Of a DNA stretch of 64,000 bases, positions 34,587-42,611 are shown in pieces (position 1 is the stretch's first letter; every line of letters starts with the position of its first letter). Source of the stretch: JAVWMQ01 sp036637375 (GTDB taxonomy: Bacteria > Bacillota > Clostridia > Peptostreptococcales > Anaerovoracaceae); the NCBI GenBank assembly GCA_036637375.1, contig JAVWMQ010000003.1, forward strand, positions 1-64,000. Reading direction: 5' to 3'. Position numbers and translations under genes: made by a program. The notes beneath the pieces are model-generated. The model was not told the origin of the DNA. It made no database searches and saw only the letters and a program-made list of their open reading frames with translations.

Positions 34587-35150
34587 TTATGCTTCCATAT
34601 ATCCACTCATTATTATTGCTCCATCAGCACCTGATTTCACAATTTCGTCAATATTGTTAGAGGTTATACCGCCCAACCCATAAACTGGAATTTCCACTTT
34701 GTCTTTAACTCTGATAATTAACTCTGTGCCTTTTCCTTTTAGACCATTTTTGCAACTTGTTTCAAAAATATTTCCTATGGAAATATACGTTGCACCAAGG
34801 TTTTGTGCGAGTATACCCTCCTCTATACTATGACACGAACAACCTATAATATCATAGTAATCAAGAGTATCTTTTGGTATATTTATTAGTACATCCAAAG
34901 GCAAATGAATTGATTTGCAAGAAATTATTTTACCAACTTCTACAAAGTTATGTAGTATAAGGTTAGCTCCTTTGTCCATGCAAACAGCCAAAACTTCCCT
35001 TGCCAAACCAATATATTCATCTTTAGATAAATCCTTTTCTCTTAATATAAAGGTGTCTATCCCTTGCTCTATTAAAAACGCTATTTGCTTTACCAACGGT
35101 CGTTTTGAAATCTTCCTATTGGTCATTGCAATTTTTTTAAACATACACAT
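34587..35150 (-). CDS. thiE: Thiamine phosphate synthase family protein (ThiE)
   Basis: A 187-residue TIM barrel expected to join the thiazole and pyrimidine moieties into thiamine phosphate. Motifs: FILREKDLSKDEYI (pyrophosphate and substrate binding), IHLPLDVL, GCSCHSIEEG, ATYISIGNIFETSCKNGLKG and PVYGLGGITSNN, with GADGAIIMSGYM at the end. It is shorter than E. coli ThiE (about 210), and TenI-like relatives look similar, so the enzyme activity is probable but not certain. It overlaps the 3' end of thiH by 14 bases and has no clear ribosome site, suggesting coupled translation. Confidence 0.8.
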   Translation of the reverse strand: MCMFKKIAMTNRKISKRPLVKQIAFLIEQGIDTFILREKDLSKDEYIGLAREVLAVCMDKGANLILHNFVEVGKIISCKSIHLPLDVLINIPKDTLDYYDIIGCSCHSIEEGILAQNLGATYISIGNIFETSCKNGLKGKGTELIIRVKDKVEIPVYGLGGITSNNIDEIVKSGADGAIIMSGYMEA

Positions 35151-36315
35151 AATCGTTATGAACAGGCTGCAAGCCTTTTTGCTTTATTGCCTCATATATT
35201 TCCTCAACAGTTCTAGCATCAGAAATTTCAAATTGCACATCACCCTTATCAACAACTTCTTCGGAATGAGATCCAATACCAGTGCTAACTCCTGCAGAAA
35301 TTTTTGTAGGAGAAATTCCAATAACATTATCCCTAAATTCAGCAGATTCCCTAGTTGAAATAGTAATATTTGCAAATGGTAAAAAGATTCTATATGCTGT
35401 TATAACCTGCAATAATTGTTTTTCATGTACATCTTTTGGATTAATCTTGTCATTATTAATTATTGGACAAAGTCTTGGACATGAAATTGCTATTTCAGCA
35501 TGAGGGTACTTCCTCTGTATTAATGCCGCATGTAGTCCTGTTGCAAAAGCATCCTTTCTGAAATCATCAAGGCCTAGCAAGGCAGCAAATCCAACACCGC
35601 GCATGCCACCTCTAATAGCACGTTCCTGCGCATTAAATCTATATGGGAATACTCTTTTGTGCCCAGCTAAATGAAGTGTTTCATATTTATCACTATTATA
35701 AGTTTCTTGGAACACAGTTACAAAGTCCGCACCACATTCATGTAAGTATTTATATTCCTCTGTATTAACTGGATAAATTTCTAGTCCTGTCATTTTGAAA
35801 TATTTTTTGGCAATTTTACAAGCTTCTCCAATATATTTAATATCAGACATCTTTTTGCTTTCCCCTGTCAAAATCAATATTTCTTCAAGCCCAGATTTAG
35901 CAATTGCTTTCATTTCAACTTCGATTTCTTCTAAGGTCAGCTTAGCTCTTTGAATCTTGTTGTAGCAGTTAAATCCACAGTAAATACAATAATTTTCGCA
36001 ATAGTTTGCAATGTAAATTGGTGTAAATAGATATATTGATGTTCCAAAATGTTTCATTGTTTCTTCTTTGGCTCTTTGTGCCATTTCCTCAATAAAGGGT
36101 TCTGCCGCAGGTGACAAAAGTGCTGCAAAGTCATCGTGACTCAAATAATCCTTGTTAAGCGCATTCTCCACATCAGCTGCAGTATATAGGCTGTAATCAT
36201 ATCCATTCATCTTGCTTATAACTTCATCATATATCGAATTATCTTCTAGAATTTCCATACCTTCTTGGTATTCCATATGGTTTGTTCTCTTTACGTCTCT
36301 CACTTCAAATTCCAT
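35137..36315 (-). CDS. thiH: 2-Iminoacetate synthase (radical SAM)
   Basis: A radical-SAM enzyme that cleaves tyrosine to give dehydroglycine for thiazole formation, the anaerobic route (aerobes use ThiO). The 4Fe-4S motif CxxxCxxC is present as NYCENYCIYCGFNC. Other conserved pieces are LILTGESKKMSDI, IYPVNTEEYKYLHECGADFV, AISCPRLCPI and ITISTRESAEFRD. I take the ATG at 36315, with AGGTGAG upstream; a GTG at 36324 is the alternative. It directly follows thiG. Confidence 0.95.
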   Translation of the reverse strand: MEFEVRDVKRTNHMEYQEGMEILEDNSIYDEVISKMNGYDYSLYTAADVENALNKDYLSHDDFAALLSPAAEPFIEEMAQRAKEETMKHFGTSIYLFTPIYIANYCENYCIYCGFNCYNKIQRAKLTLEEIEVEMKAIAKSGLEEILILTGESKKMSDIKYIGEACKIAKKYFKMTGLEIYPVNTEEYKYLHECGADFVTVFQETYNSDKYETLHLAGHKRVFPYRFNAQERAIRGGMRGVGFAALLGLDDFRKDAFATGLHAALIQRKYPHAEIAISCPRLCPIINNDKINPKDVHEKQLLQVITAYRIFLPFANITISTRESAEFRDNVIGISPTKISAGVSTGIGSHSEEVVDKGDVQFEISDARTVEEIYEAIKQKGLQPVHNDYVYV

Positions 36316-36324
36316 GTCACTCAC

Positions 36325-37095
36325 CTAGCCTTCCAAAAATCCTGTCAAAGGTGAAGATGCAACAGCTCTACCCTCAACAACTCTACCAAGCTTAGCTAAG
36401 TAACCTTTTCTACCTGCATTAATTGCATCCTTAAAAGCCTCAGCCATCATTGCAATATCGCCTGCAGTTGCAATTGCAGTGTTTGCCATAATTGCATCAA
36501 CACCAAGTTCCATAGCTTCACATGCTTGTGAAGGTTTGCCAATACCTGCATCAACAATAATTGGAAGATCTATTTCATCAACTAGAATTCTAATGAAATC
36601 TTTTGTACAAAGGCCTTTGTTTGTTCCAATAGGAGCTCCAAGTGGCATAATTGCTGCAGCTCCAGCATTTACTAAATCCCTAGCAACATTTAAATCTGGG
36701 TACATGTATGGCATTACAATAAACCCTTCTTTTGCCAAAATTTCAGTTGCCTTAATTGTTTCATAGTTGTCTGGTAATAGATATTTAGAGTCTTTGATAA
36801 CTTCAATCTTAACAAAATCTCCGCAACCTATTTCCCTAGCTAGTCTTGCAATTCTAACAGCCTCCTCAGCATTTCTCGCTCCAGATGTATTTGGTAAAAC
36901 TGTTATGTTTTGTGGAATATGTTCCATTATATTTTCGCTACTTTGTGTATTTGTTCTTCTCAAAGCTAGTGTAATTATTTCAGCCTCTGCTGATTTAATT
37001 GCAGCTTCAATTAAATCTATATTATATTTACCTGAGCCAAGAATAAATCTTGAATTAAACTCGTGATTTCCAATTATTAATTTGTCGTTTTTCAT
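36325..37095 (-). CDS. thiG: Thiazole synthase
   Basis: A 256-residue TIM barrel assembling the thiazole phosphate ring from deoxyxylulose phosphate, dehydroglycine and ThiS-thiocarboxylate. Signatures: FNSRFILGSGKY, the Schiff-base lysine region DFVKIEVIKDSKYLLPD, PYMYPDLNVARDLV, LGAPIGTNKGLCTKDF and IIVDAGIGKPSQACEAMELG. A GAAGGAG ribosome site lies between thiF and thiG. Confidence 0.96.
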   Translation of the reverse strand: MKNDKLIIGNHEFNSRFILGSGKYNIDLIEAAIKSAEAEIITLALRRTNTQSSENIMEHIPQNITVLPNTSGARNAEEAVRIARLAREIGCGDFVKIEVIKDSKYLLPDNYETIKATEILAKEGFIVMPYMYPDLNVARDLVNAGAAAIMPLGAPIGTNKGLCTKDFIRILVDEIDLPIIVDAGIGKPSQACEAMELGVDAIMANTAIATAGDIAMMAEAFKDAINAGRKGYLAKLGRVVEGRAVASSPLTGFLEG

Positions 37096-37113
37096 TTTCT
37101 TACTCCTTCAAAA

Positions 37114-37749
37114 TTATGCTTCAGTTATACCTAGTAACAACCTCAAAACCACGTTGGCTTGGTGGTTTGCACAGATTGCTACCCTTGGTGCCATTAATAT
37201 ATCGCCCTTGGCTATATCACTGTTTCCATCTCCAGAAACAAATAGATTTTTGCCAAACTTGCGTGTTGTTATGTCATTTCCACTTGTATATCCGCCCATA
37301 CCTGATGCTGATACTATATATTTATCCGGGAAATTCTCAATAAGCTCATTAACTAACATTCCTTTGCTTTCCTTAACATCAAAAGCCTCACAAATAATAT
37401 CTTCGTCCTTAAACAATTCCTTTACATTTTCACTTGATATTCTTACCTTTGTCTTTTTTACTTCTACATGTGGATTAATCTCCTTCAAAAAATCTTCCAG
37501 AGCATCAACTTTCGCCATGCCCAAATGTTTTTGGAGGTAAACCTGTCTATTCAAATTTGACGGTTCTACAACATCAAAATCCAAAATATGAAGTTTCTCT
37601 ATACCAAGCCTCACAAGAGCTACAGCAATGTTAGACCCTAATCCGCCAATTCCAGCTATGGCTACCGTTCCTCTTGATATTTGTTCCTGAACATCCACAC
37701 CATGTCTCATTATTAAGACTTCTTTCCATTCTTTTTCACTTAAAGACAA
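37114..37749 (-). CDS. thiF: Sulfur carrier protein adenylyltransferase ThiF
   Basis: An E1-like enzyme adenylating the C-terminus of ThiS. Signatures: the nucleotide motif VAIAGIGGLGSNIAVALVRL, ILDFDVVEPSNLNRQVYLQK and the Mg-binding ICEAFDVKESK. It is shorter than E. coli ThiF and lacks the zinc-binding CxxC pairs, like the family found in anaerobic Firmicutes operons. I start it at the TTG at 37749: GGAGGT lies seven bases upstream, inside the glycine codons that end thiS. Earlier in-frame starts would put this site inside the coding region. Confidence 0.88.
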   Translation of the reverse strand: MSLSEKEWKEVLIMRHGVDVQEQISRGTVAIAGIGGLGSNIAVALVRLGIEKLHILDFDVVEPSNLNRQVYLQKHLGMAKVDALEDFLKEINPHVEVKKTKVRISSENVKELFKDEDIICEAFDVKESKGMLVNELIENFPDKYIVSASGMGGYTSGNDITTRKFGKNLFVSGDGNSDIAKGDILMAPRVAICANHQANVVLRLLLGITEA

Positions 37750-37750
37750 A

Positions 37751-37948
37751 TCAACCACCTCCAACGAAGTTTACAATTTCAATTTTATCTCCATCAGATA
37801 AGACAGTTTCTTCGTATCTTGACTTAGGCAAAATCTCACCATTAAGTTCGATTGCTATTGTACCTTTATCAATACCTTCTGTTTCCAAATACTCGCTTAC
37901 TTTTATGCCATCTGCAAGCTGATATTTTTGACCATTAATCGTTACCAA
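37751..37948 (-). CDS. thiS: Sulfur carrier protein ThiS
   Basis: A 65-residue ubiquitin-like sulfur carrier, read from a TTG at 37948 preceded by GGAGGTGATAA. It starts VTINGQKYQLADGIKV and ends with VNFVGGG, where the terminal Gly-Gly carries the thiocarboxylate. The longer in-frame extension to 38029 is rejected, because it would translate the terminator hairpin and poly-T of the leader. First gene of the thi operon. Confidence 0.9.
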   Translation of the reverse strand: MVTINGQKYQLADGIKVSEYLETEGIDKGTIAIELNGEILPKSRYEETVLSDGDKIEIVNFVGGG

Positions 37949-37965
37949 ATTATCACCTCCATAAT

Positions 37966-38021
37966 AAAAAAAAAACCACATGAAGAAAACTACACCCGTG
38001 GTGGTGTACCCCTTCATGTGG
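37966..38021 (-). promoter_or_regulatory. Structured thiS leader with terminator-like hairpin
   Basis: Minus strand: a 10-bp outer stem CCACATGAAG/CTTCATGTGG encloses an internal loop and an inner stem TACACC/GGTGTA with a 6-base loop. A run of ten T follows, then the thiS ribosome site. It looks like an intrinsic terminator or attenuator placed to control the whole operon. It lacks the conserved TPP riboswitch elements and is too short to be one. Confidence 0.75.
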
Positions 38022-38040
38022 CTTTGCACATTCTTTAATT

Positions 38041-38070
38041 ATCTTACCAAAACAATACAAGCTTTGTCAA
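38041..38070 (-). promoter_or_regulatory. Promoter of the thi operon
   Basis: Minus strand TTGACA (38065-38070), 18-base spacer, TAAGAT (38041-38046). It overlaps the end of the upstream FAH gene and places transcription start only about a dozen bases before the leader hairpin. Confidence 0.65.
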
Positions 38071-38073
38071 TAT

Positions 38074-38943
38074 TTATTTAATCTTGTTTGTAATTGTTCC
38101 AATACCTTCTATGTAACATGCTACTTCATCCCCCTTATTTAGGAAGTTTGGTGGTACAAATCCCATTCCAACTCCTTCAGGTGTCCCTGTCGCAATTATA
38201 GTTCCAGGCATAAGAGTTATACCTTTTGATAACTCTGCTATAATTTCAGAAATAGAAGTAATCAGCATCCTAGTATTGCTGTTTTGTCTTAATTCTCCAT
38301 TTACATATGATTTAATATCTAGCTCCGGAGGGAAGCTAAACTCATCTCTAGTTACAATAGCAGGACCAAGTGGTGTAAAATCGTCTAAACTTTTACCAAA
38401 GTACCACTGTATATGTTCCGTTTGTAAATTTCTCGCACTCATATCATTTAAAATTGTATAGCCAAAGATATATTCTTTGGCATCACTAGCGCTTACATTT
38501 TTGGCAGGTTTGCCAATAATAACGGCTAATTCTGCCTCATAGTCAAGGCTATCTACAATATCAAAGTGTCCATCAATAACCTCTTTGTCACCTACAAATC
38601 TATTAACTCTCTTGCTGAAATAAATTGGCTTTTTGCGTTCTTTGCCAAATGCTTCTTTTTTAAATCTAGCACTTTCTATTGCGTGGGCAGCATAATTTAT
38701 TCCAAGGCAAATAACATCCTGATTAGGTCTAATTATTACTGGCTCAAATTCCACCGTTTCGCTCTCTATCTGTGGCTCTGTGAATTTTGCGTCTTCATAA
38801 AGTTTCTCTAACTCACCCTCATTCATGGTAAACAAATCATCAATATGGTCTACTTTAAGTTTTGAAACAAAACTCTTTCCATCAATCTCTGTTAAAATTC
38901 CTATGTTACTTATGCCTTCGTTTTTGTATCTAATTATTTTCAT
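38074..38943 (-). CDS. Fumarylacetoacetate hydrolase (FAH) family protein
   Basis: A 289-residue metal-dependent enzyme of the FAH superfamily, which includes C-C hydrolases, isomerases and oxaloacetate decarboxylases acting on 2-oxo acids. Conserved: CLGINYAAHAIES, the metal glutamates in DSLDYEAELAVIIGK, GYTILNDMSARNLQ, KSLDDFTPLGPAIV and MPGTIIATGTPEGVGMG. The substrate is unknown and no catabolic neighbours point to one. It has its own promoter; the thi promoter overlaps its 3' end. Confidence 0.9.
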   Translation of the reverse strand: MKIIRYKNEGISNIGILTEIDGKSFVSKLKVDHIDDLFTMNEGELEKLYEDAKFTEPQIESETVEFEPVIIRPNQDVICLGINYAAHAIESARFKKEAFGKERKKPIYFSKRVNRFVGDKEVIDGHFDIVDSLDYEAELAVIIGKPAKNVSASDAKEYIFGYTILNDMSARNLQTEHIQWYFGKSLDDFTPLGPAIVTRDEFSFPPELDIKSYVNGELRQNSNTRMLITSISEIIAELSKGITLMPGTIIATGTPEGVGMGFVPPNFLNKGDEVACYIEGIGTITNKIK

Positions 38944-38974
38944 TTAAACTCTCCTCTCCAAAACCATTTAACTC

Positions 38975-39003
38975 ATTATAGCTTGCTGAATTTTTCTTTT
39001 CAA
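38975..39003 (-). promoter_or_regulatory. Promoter of the FAH gene
   Basis: Minus strand TTGAAA (38998-39003), 17-base spacer, TATAAT (38975-38980). Confidence 0.7.
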
Positions 39004-39038
39004 GACAAATTTATGCTATAGTAAGCCATCTATATAAA

Positions 39039-39067
39039 TTTACTTTTTAGCCACTATGAATTATAGT
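39039..39067 (+). promoter_or_regulatory. Promoter of the nucleoside phosphorylase gene
   Basis: TTTACT (39039-39044), 17-base spacer, TATAGT (39062-39067), 33 bases before the start codon; divergent from the FAH promoter. Confidence 0.6.
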
Positions 39068-39100
39068 ATAATGTAGATGTTAAAATAATGGAGGTACACA

Positions 39101-39859
39101 ATGTTTTATAAAGATTTTGATACAGATAAAAGTGCAATAATCGAACCACACAGAATTATCAAAAAGATTGATAATTTCCCCGAGATTGGTCTTGCTTGCT
39201 TCTCAAAAAAACTTCTAGATAAGCTAGTAGAACTTTGGGATGGCACAGAAATTGCCGCATTTAAGACTGAGGAAGGGCCTCTGCCTATATATAAAATCAA
39301 TTATAACAATAAACCGATTGCTCTAATGCTATTTCGTGTTGGTGCACCTTGCGCCTCAATGCAGCTTGAAGAAGCCATTGCTTTTGGAGTAAAGAAACTT
39401 ATTGCCATGGGTTCTTGTGGTGTTTTAGATAAATCAATACCTCTTGGAAAAATTGTAATCCCTACATCAGGAATTAGAGATGAGGGTACTAGCTACCATT
39501 ATTTGCCGCCAAGCGATGAAATATACGGTAATACTTTGGCTATTGACTCAATCAAATCAACCTTAGATAGTTTAAATTACCCTTATACACTTGGCAAAGC
39601 ATGGACTACAGATGCATTATATAGAGAAACCAAAAGTAAGCTTATTTCACGCAAGAAACTCGGATGCACTGTTGTGGATATGGAATTTACAGCTCTCCAA
39701 GCAGTTGCACAATTTAGAAATATAGTTTTTGGACAAATTTTTTATTCTCAGGATAACCTAGACGACATTGTTTGGGATAATCGTGGATCTGCCTTCAAAG
39801 CAAATGCAACAAATAATGGTTTCTTGTCAATTGGTGTCGAATGTGCCTCTCGACTTTAA
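39101..39859 (+). CDS. Nucleoside phosphorylase (PNP/UDP family)
   Basis: A 252-residue enzyme of the purine-nucleoside/uridine phosphorylase superfamily, splitting nucleosides with phosphate. Conserved pieces: the GAPCASMQLEEAIAFGVKKL region with IAMGSCGVLD, IVIPTSGIRDEGTSYHYLPP and the ribose-binding VVDMEFTALQAVAQ. The exact base specificity cannot be decided; the GTSYHY motif is seen in uridine-phosphorylase-like members. It has GGAGG upstream and its own promoter. Confidence 0.85.
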   Translation: MFYKDFDTDKSAIIEPHRIIKKIDNFPEIGLACFSKKLLDKLVELWDGTEIAAFKTEEGPLPIYKINYNNKPIALMLFRVGAPCASMQLEEAIAFGVKKLIAMGSCGVLDKSIPLGKIVIPTSGIRDEGTSYHYLPPSDEIYGNTLAIDSIKSTLDSLNYPYTLGKAWTTDALYRETKSKLISRKKLGCTVVDMEFTALQAVAQFRNIVFGQIFYSQDNLDDIVWDNRGSAFKANATNNGFLSIGVECASRL

Positions 39860-39882
39860 TACTATTATTTAATGCAAAAACG

Positions 39883-39891
39883 TGGTATAAT
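39883..39891 (+). promoter_or_regulatory. Extended -10 promoter of pepD
   Basis: TGGTATAAT (TGn plus perfect -10) lies 32 bases before the pepD start; no good -35 box is seen, as is usual for extended -10 promoters. Confidence 0.6.
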
Positions 39892-39923
39892 TCCAGTGAT
39901 GAAAAAGAAAGAAGGTACAACAA

Positions 39924-41372
39924 ATGAGAATACTTGAAAATTTAGAACCAAAGGCAGTGCTTGGATATTTTGAAGATATTTGCGCAATACCTCATGGTTC
40001 ACGAAACGAAAAACAACTAAGTGATTACCTTGTAAAATTTGCAACAGAGCTTGGACTTGAACATTACCAAGATGAAGCATACAACGTAATTATTATTAAA
40101 GAAGCAACAAAGGGCTATGAATCTGCAGAACCTATAATCCTGCAAGGACATATTGATATGGTTTGTGAAAAAGAAAGTGGCGTAGACTTTGATTTTACAA
40201 AAGATGGCCTAAAATTAAAGTTAGACGGTGATATTTTGACAGCCGATGGAACTACACTTGGCGGAGATAACGGTATCGCTGTTGCCATGGAAATGGCTGT
40301 TTTAGCAAGTGATGACTTGGCTCATCCACGTATTGAAGCAGTATTTACAACTGATGAAGAAACAGGACTTTTTGGCGCTGAATCAATAGATGTATCTATG
40401 CTAAAAGGCAAGAAATTCATTAACATCGACTCAGAAGATGAAGGCATATTTACAGTTAGCTGTGCTGGAGGCGTAACTGCAATTAGCACGATTCCAGTTA
40501 CAAGACAAAATTCTACTGGCAATAGCATCAAAATTAAAGTTGCAGGACTAATTGGTGGTCATTCAGGAATGGAAATTCACAAGGAACGTGCAAATGCTAG
40601 TATCCTAATGGGTAGAATTCTTTATACCCTATCAGATGAAATTGATTTTAATTTAGTATCACTTGAAGGCGGGTCTGCTGACAATGTAATTACCAAAGAA
40701 TCTGTTTCTGAAATCATAGTTTCTAAGGACAACCTTGCTAAGGCTATTGATATTATTGATGCTCTTGCAAAAACAATTAAACATGAATTCAGAGTTTCAG
40801 ATGGCAACATTAACATTCAAGCTGTTTCTGGAGATGAAATTAATGTTGATGCAGTAACAGTTAAAGATACAGCAGCTTTGGCTGCATTCTTGCTAAACTA
40901 TCCTCAGGGCGTTCAAAATATGAGCATTGAAATTGATGGATTAGTTGAAACTTCTATTAACTTAGGAATTGCAAAACTAACTGATGATAGTCTATCTCTA
41001 ACATCAGCAATTAGAAGTGCTGTTGATAGTAGAACATCATATATAGCTCAAAAAGTTTCAGCAATGACTAAGGCTTTTGGAGGAACAATTGTCCTTGATG
41101 GAGCATATCCTGGCTGGGAATATATGAAGGATTCAAGCCTTAGAGATCTAATGATAAAAGTATTTGAAAAACAATATGGCAAACCACCTGTAATAGAAGC
41201 CATTCACGCAGGACTTGAATGTGGTATGTTTGCACAAAAAATCAAAGATCTTGATTGCATTTCTATTGGACCTGATCTTAGAGATGTTCATACACCAGAT
41301 GAAAGTATGGATATTGCCTCAGTTAAGAGAGTTTGGGAATTCTTAGTAGAAGTCCTAAAAGAAAGCAAATAA
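39924..41372 (+). CDS. pepD: Aminoacyl-histidine dipeptidase (PepD, M20C)
   Basis: A 482-residue di-zinc peptidase cleaving Xaa-His dipeptides such as carnosine. The metal and catalytic residues are in IILQGHIDMVCEKESG, TLGGDNGIAVAMEM, FTTDEETGLFGAESID and NIDSEDEGIF, with the late histidine in EAIHAGLECGMFAQK. It spans the lid domain and matches the family length. GAAGGTACAA precedes the ATG. Monocistronic, with a terminator after it. Confidence 0.94.
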   Translation: MRILENLEPKAVLGYFEDICAIPHGSRNEKQLSDYLVKFATELGLEHYQDEAYNVIIIKEATKGYESAEPIILQGHIDMVCEKESGVDFDFTKDGLKLKLDGDILTADGTTLGGDNGIAVAMEMAVLASDDLAHPRIEAVFTTDEETGLFGAESIDVSMLKGKKFINIDSEDEGIFTVSCAGGVTAISTIPVTRQNSTGNSIKIKVAGLIGGHSGMEIHKERANASILMGRILYTLSDEIDFNLVSLEGGSADNVITKESVSEIIVSKDNLAKAIDIIDALAKTIKHEFRVSDGNINIQAVSGDEINVDAVTVKDTAALAAFLLNYPQGVQNMSIEIDGLVETSINLGIAKLTDDSLSLTSAIRSAVDSRTSYIAQKVSAMTKAFGGTIVLDGAYPGWEYMKDSSLRDLMIKVFEKQYGKPPVIEAIHAGLECGMFAQKIKDLDCISIGPDLRDVHTPDESMDIASVKRVWEFLVEVLKESK

Positions 41373-41382
41373 TTATATAAAT

Positions 41383-41412
41383 AAAATGACTGTGATATTT
41401 CACAGTCATTTT
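41383..41412. terminator. Bidirectional terminator between pepD and rlmN
   Basis: Perfect 13-bp inverted repeat AAAATGACTGTGA/TCACAGTCATTTT (41383-41395, 41400-41412) with flanking A and T tracts between two convergent genes. Confidence 0.85.
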
Positions 41413-41448
41413 TGTTTAACATTTCACTTTAATTGATTGTCTTTTATT

Positions 41449-42483
41449 CTATGCTTTTTTACCTAATCGAAGCTGACCACAAGCTGCATCAATATCTGCT
41501 CCAAGCTCTCTTCTAACAGTTGCTGTTACTCCAGCATCAGTTAATCGTTTTGAAATTGTCTCTGCAACTTGCCTGTTACTTGCTGTTAGCTCGTTTTCAC
41601 TAACCTTGTTTAGCGGAATCAAATTCACATGACAATTAATTCCCCTAACAAGACCAATTAATTGATCAATGTCTTTAGAACTGTCATTTTTGCCCGAAAC
41701 CAAAGTATATTCAAAAGTAATTCTTCTATTGGTTTTTGCTATATAACTTTTGCATGCTCTAATTAATTCATCAATCTTATATCTATTATTTATTGGCATC
41801 ATACTACTTCTAATACTGTCATTTGGCGCATGTAGCGAAATTGCTAAATTAACCTGTGGAAAATCCTCAGCAAATTTCTCAATCATAGGAACAACACCAC
41901 ATGTAGAAACGGTTATATTTCTCATTCCTATGTTTAGCCCTTCCTTTTTATTTGCTATCTGTATAAACTTACTTAAATTTTCGTAATTGTCAAATGGTTC
42001 CCCTGTACCCATTACAACAATATGTCCAATCTTTTCTCCGGTTTCACGTTCTGCACAAATAAGCTGGTCAATTATTTCGCCTGGTGTCAAGTTTCTCCTT
42101 AATCCACCAATTGTTGATGCACAAAAACGACATCCCATACGACACCCAGCTTGACTTGAAACACATATTGAATTCCCATATTTATATTTCATAAATACAC
42201 TTTCAATCATATTGCCATCTGGAAGAACAAATAAGTATTTGCGTGTTCCATCTTTAATTGAATGCTGCACAACATCAATTTGCAGATTTGAAATATAAGC
42301 TACTCTCCCCAGCTTCTCTCTTAAATCTTTTGACAAATTAGTCATTTCATCAAAACTTGTTGCACCCTTATATATCCATTCAAACACCTGCTTGGCTCTA
42401 AACTTCTTTTCACCGATTTCGCTAAAGAATTCTTCCAATTCTTGCAAAGTCATTCCTTTTAAATCTATCATTTCTTGCCCCAT
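41449..42483 (-). CDS. rlmN: 23S rRNA (adenine2503-C2)-methyltransferase
   Basis: A 344-residue radical SAM enzyme that methylates A2503 of 23S rRNA and A37 of some tRNAs. The cluster motif CxxxCxxC is CRMGCRFC in SSQAGCRMGCRFCASTIGG. Others: GHIVVMGTGEPFDNYENL, NITVSTCGVVP, LAISLHAPNDSIRSSMMPIN, LIPLNKVSEN and the methyl-carrying cysteine near the C-terminus in DIDAACGQLR. This family differs from the resistance enzyme Cfr; the sequence fits the housekeeping type. Monocistronic. Confidence 0.95.
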   Translation of the reverse strand: MGQEMIDLKGMTLQELEEFFSEIGEKKFRAKQVFEWIYKGATSFDEMTNLSKDLREKLGRVAYISNLQIDVVQHSIKDGTRKYLFVLPDGNMIESVFMKYKYGNSICVSSQAGCRMGCRFCASTIGGLRRNLTPGEIIDQLICAERETGEKIGHIVVMGTGEPFDNYENLSKFIQIANKKEGLNIGMRNITVSTCGVVPMIEKFAEDFPQVNLAISLHAPNDSIRSSMMPINNRYKIDELIRACKSYIAKTNRRITFEYTLVSGKNDSSKDIDQLIGLVRGINCHVNLIPLNKVSENELTASNRQVAETISKRLTDAGVTATVRRELGADIDAACGQLRLGKKA

Positions 42484-42506
42484 ATCTTCAATAACTGCTT
42501 TTTCAC

Positions 42507-42515
42507 ATTATACCA
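42507..42515 (-). promoter_or_regulatory. Extended -10 promoter of rlmN
   Basis: Minus strand TGGTATAAT (42507-42515), 23 bases before the start codon. Confidence 0.55.
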
Positions 42516-42558
42516 TAAATCAATTGGTATTTCAGTTCTTATATTTATGTATTATATC

Positions 42559-42593
42559 AAAATGACTGCAATAGTAACTACTGCAGTCATTTT
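42559..42593 (-). terminator. Terminator of ileS
   Basis: AAAATGACTGCA/TGCAGTCATTTT (42559-42570, 42582-42593), 12-bp stem shortly after the ileS stop. Its stem sequence nearly repeats that of the terminator at 41383. Confidence 0.8.
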
Positions 42594-42611
42594 ATTATAG
42601 CTTAAATTATT

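Noticed and set aside
37082..37540. 152-codon frame on the + strand
   Set aside because: Antisense to thiF, whose E1-like motifs are unmistakable.
37949..38040. TPP riboswitch before thiS
   Set aside because: I looked for the conserved thiamine-box elements (CTGAGA, ACCTGAT-type) and found none; the leader is also too short.
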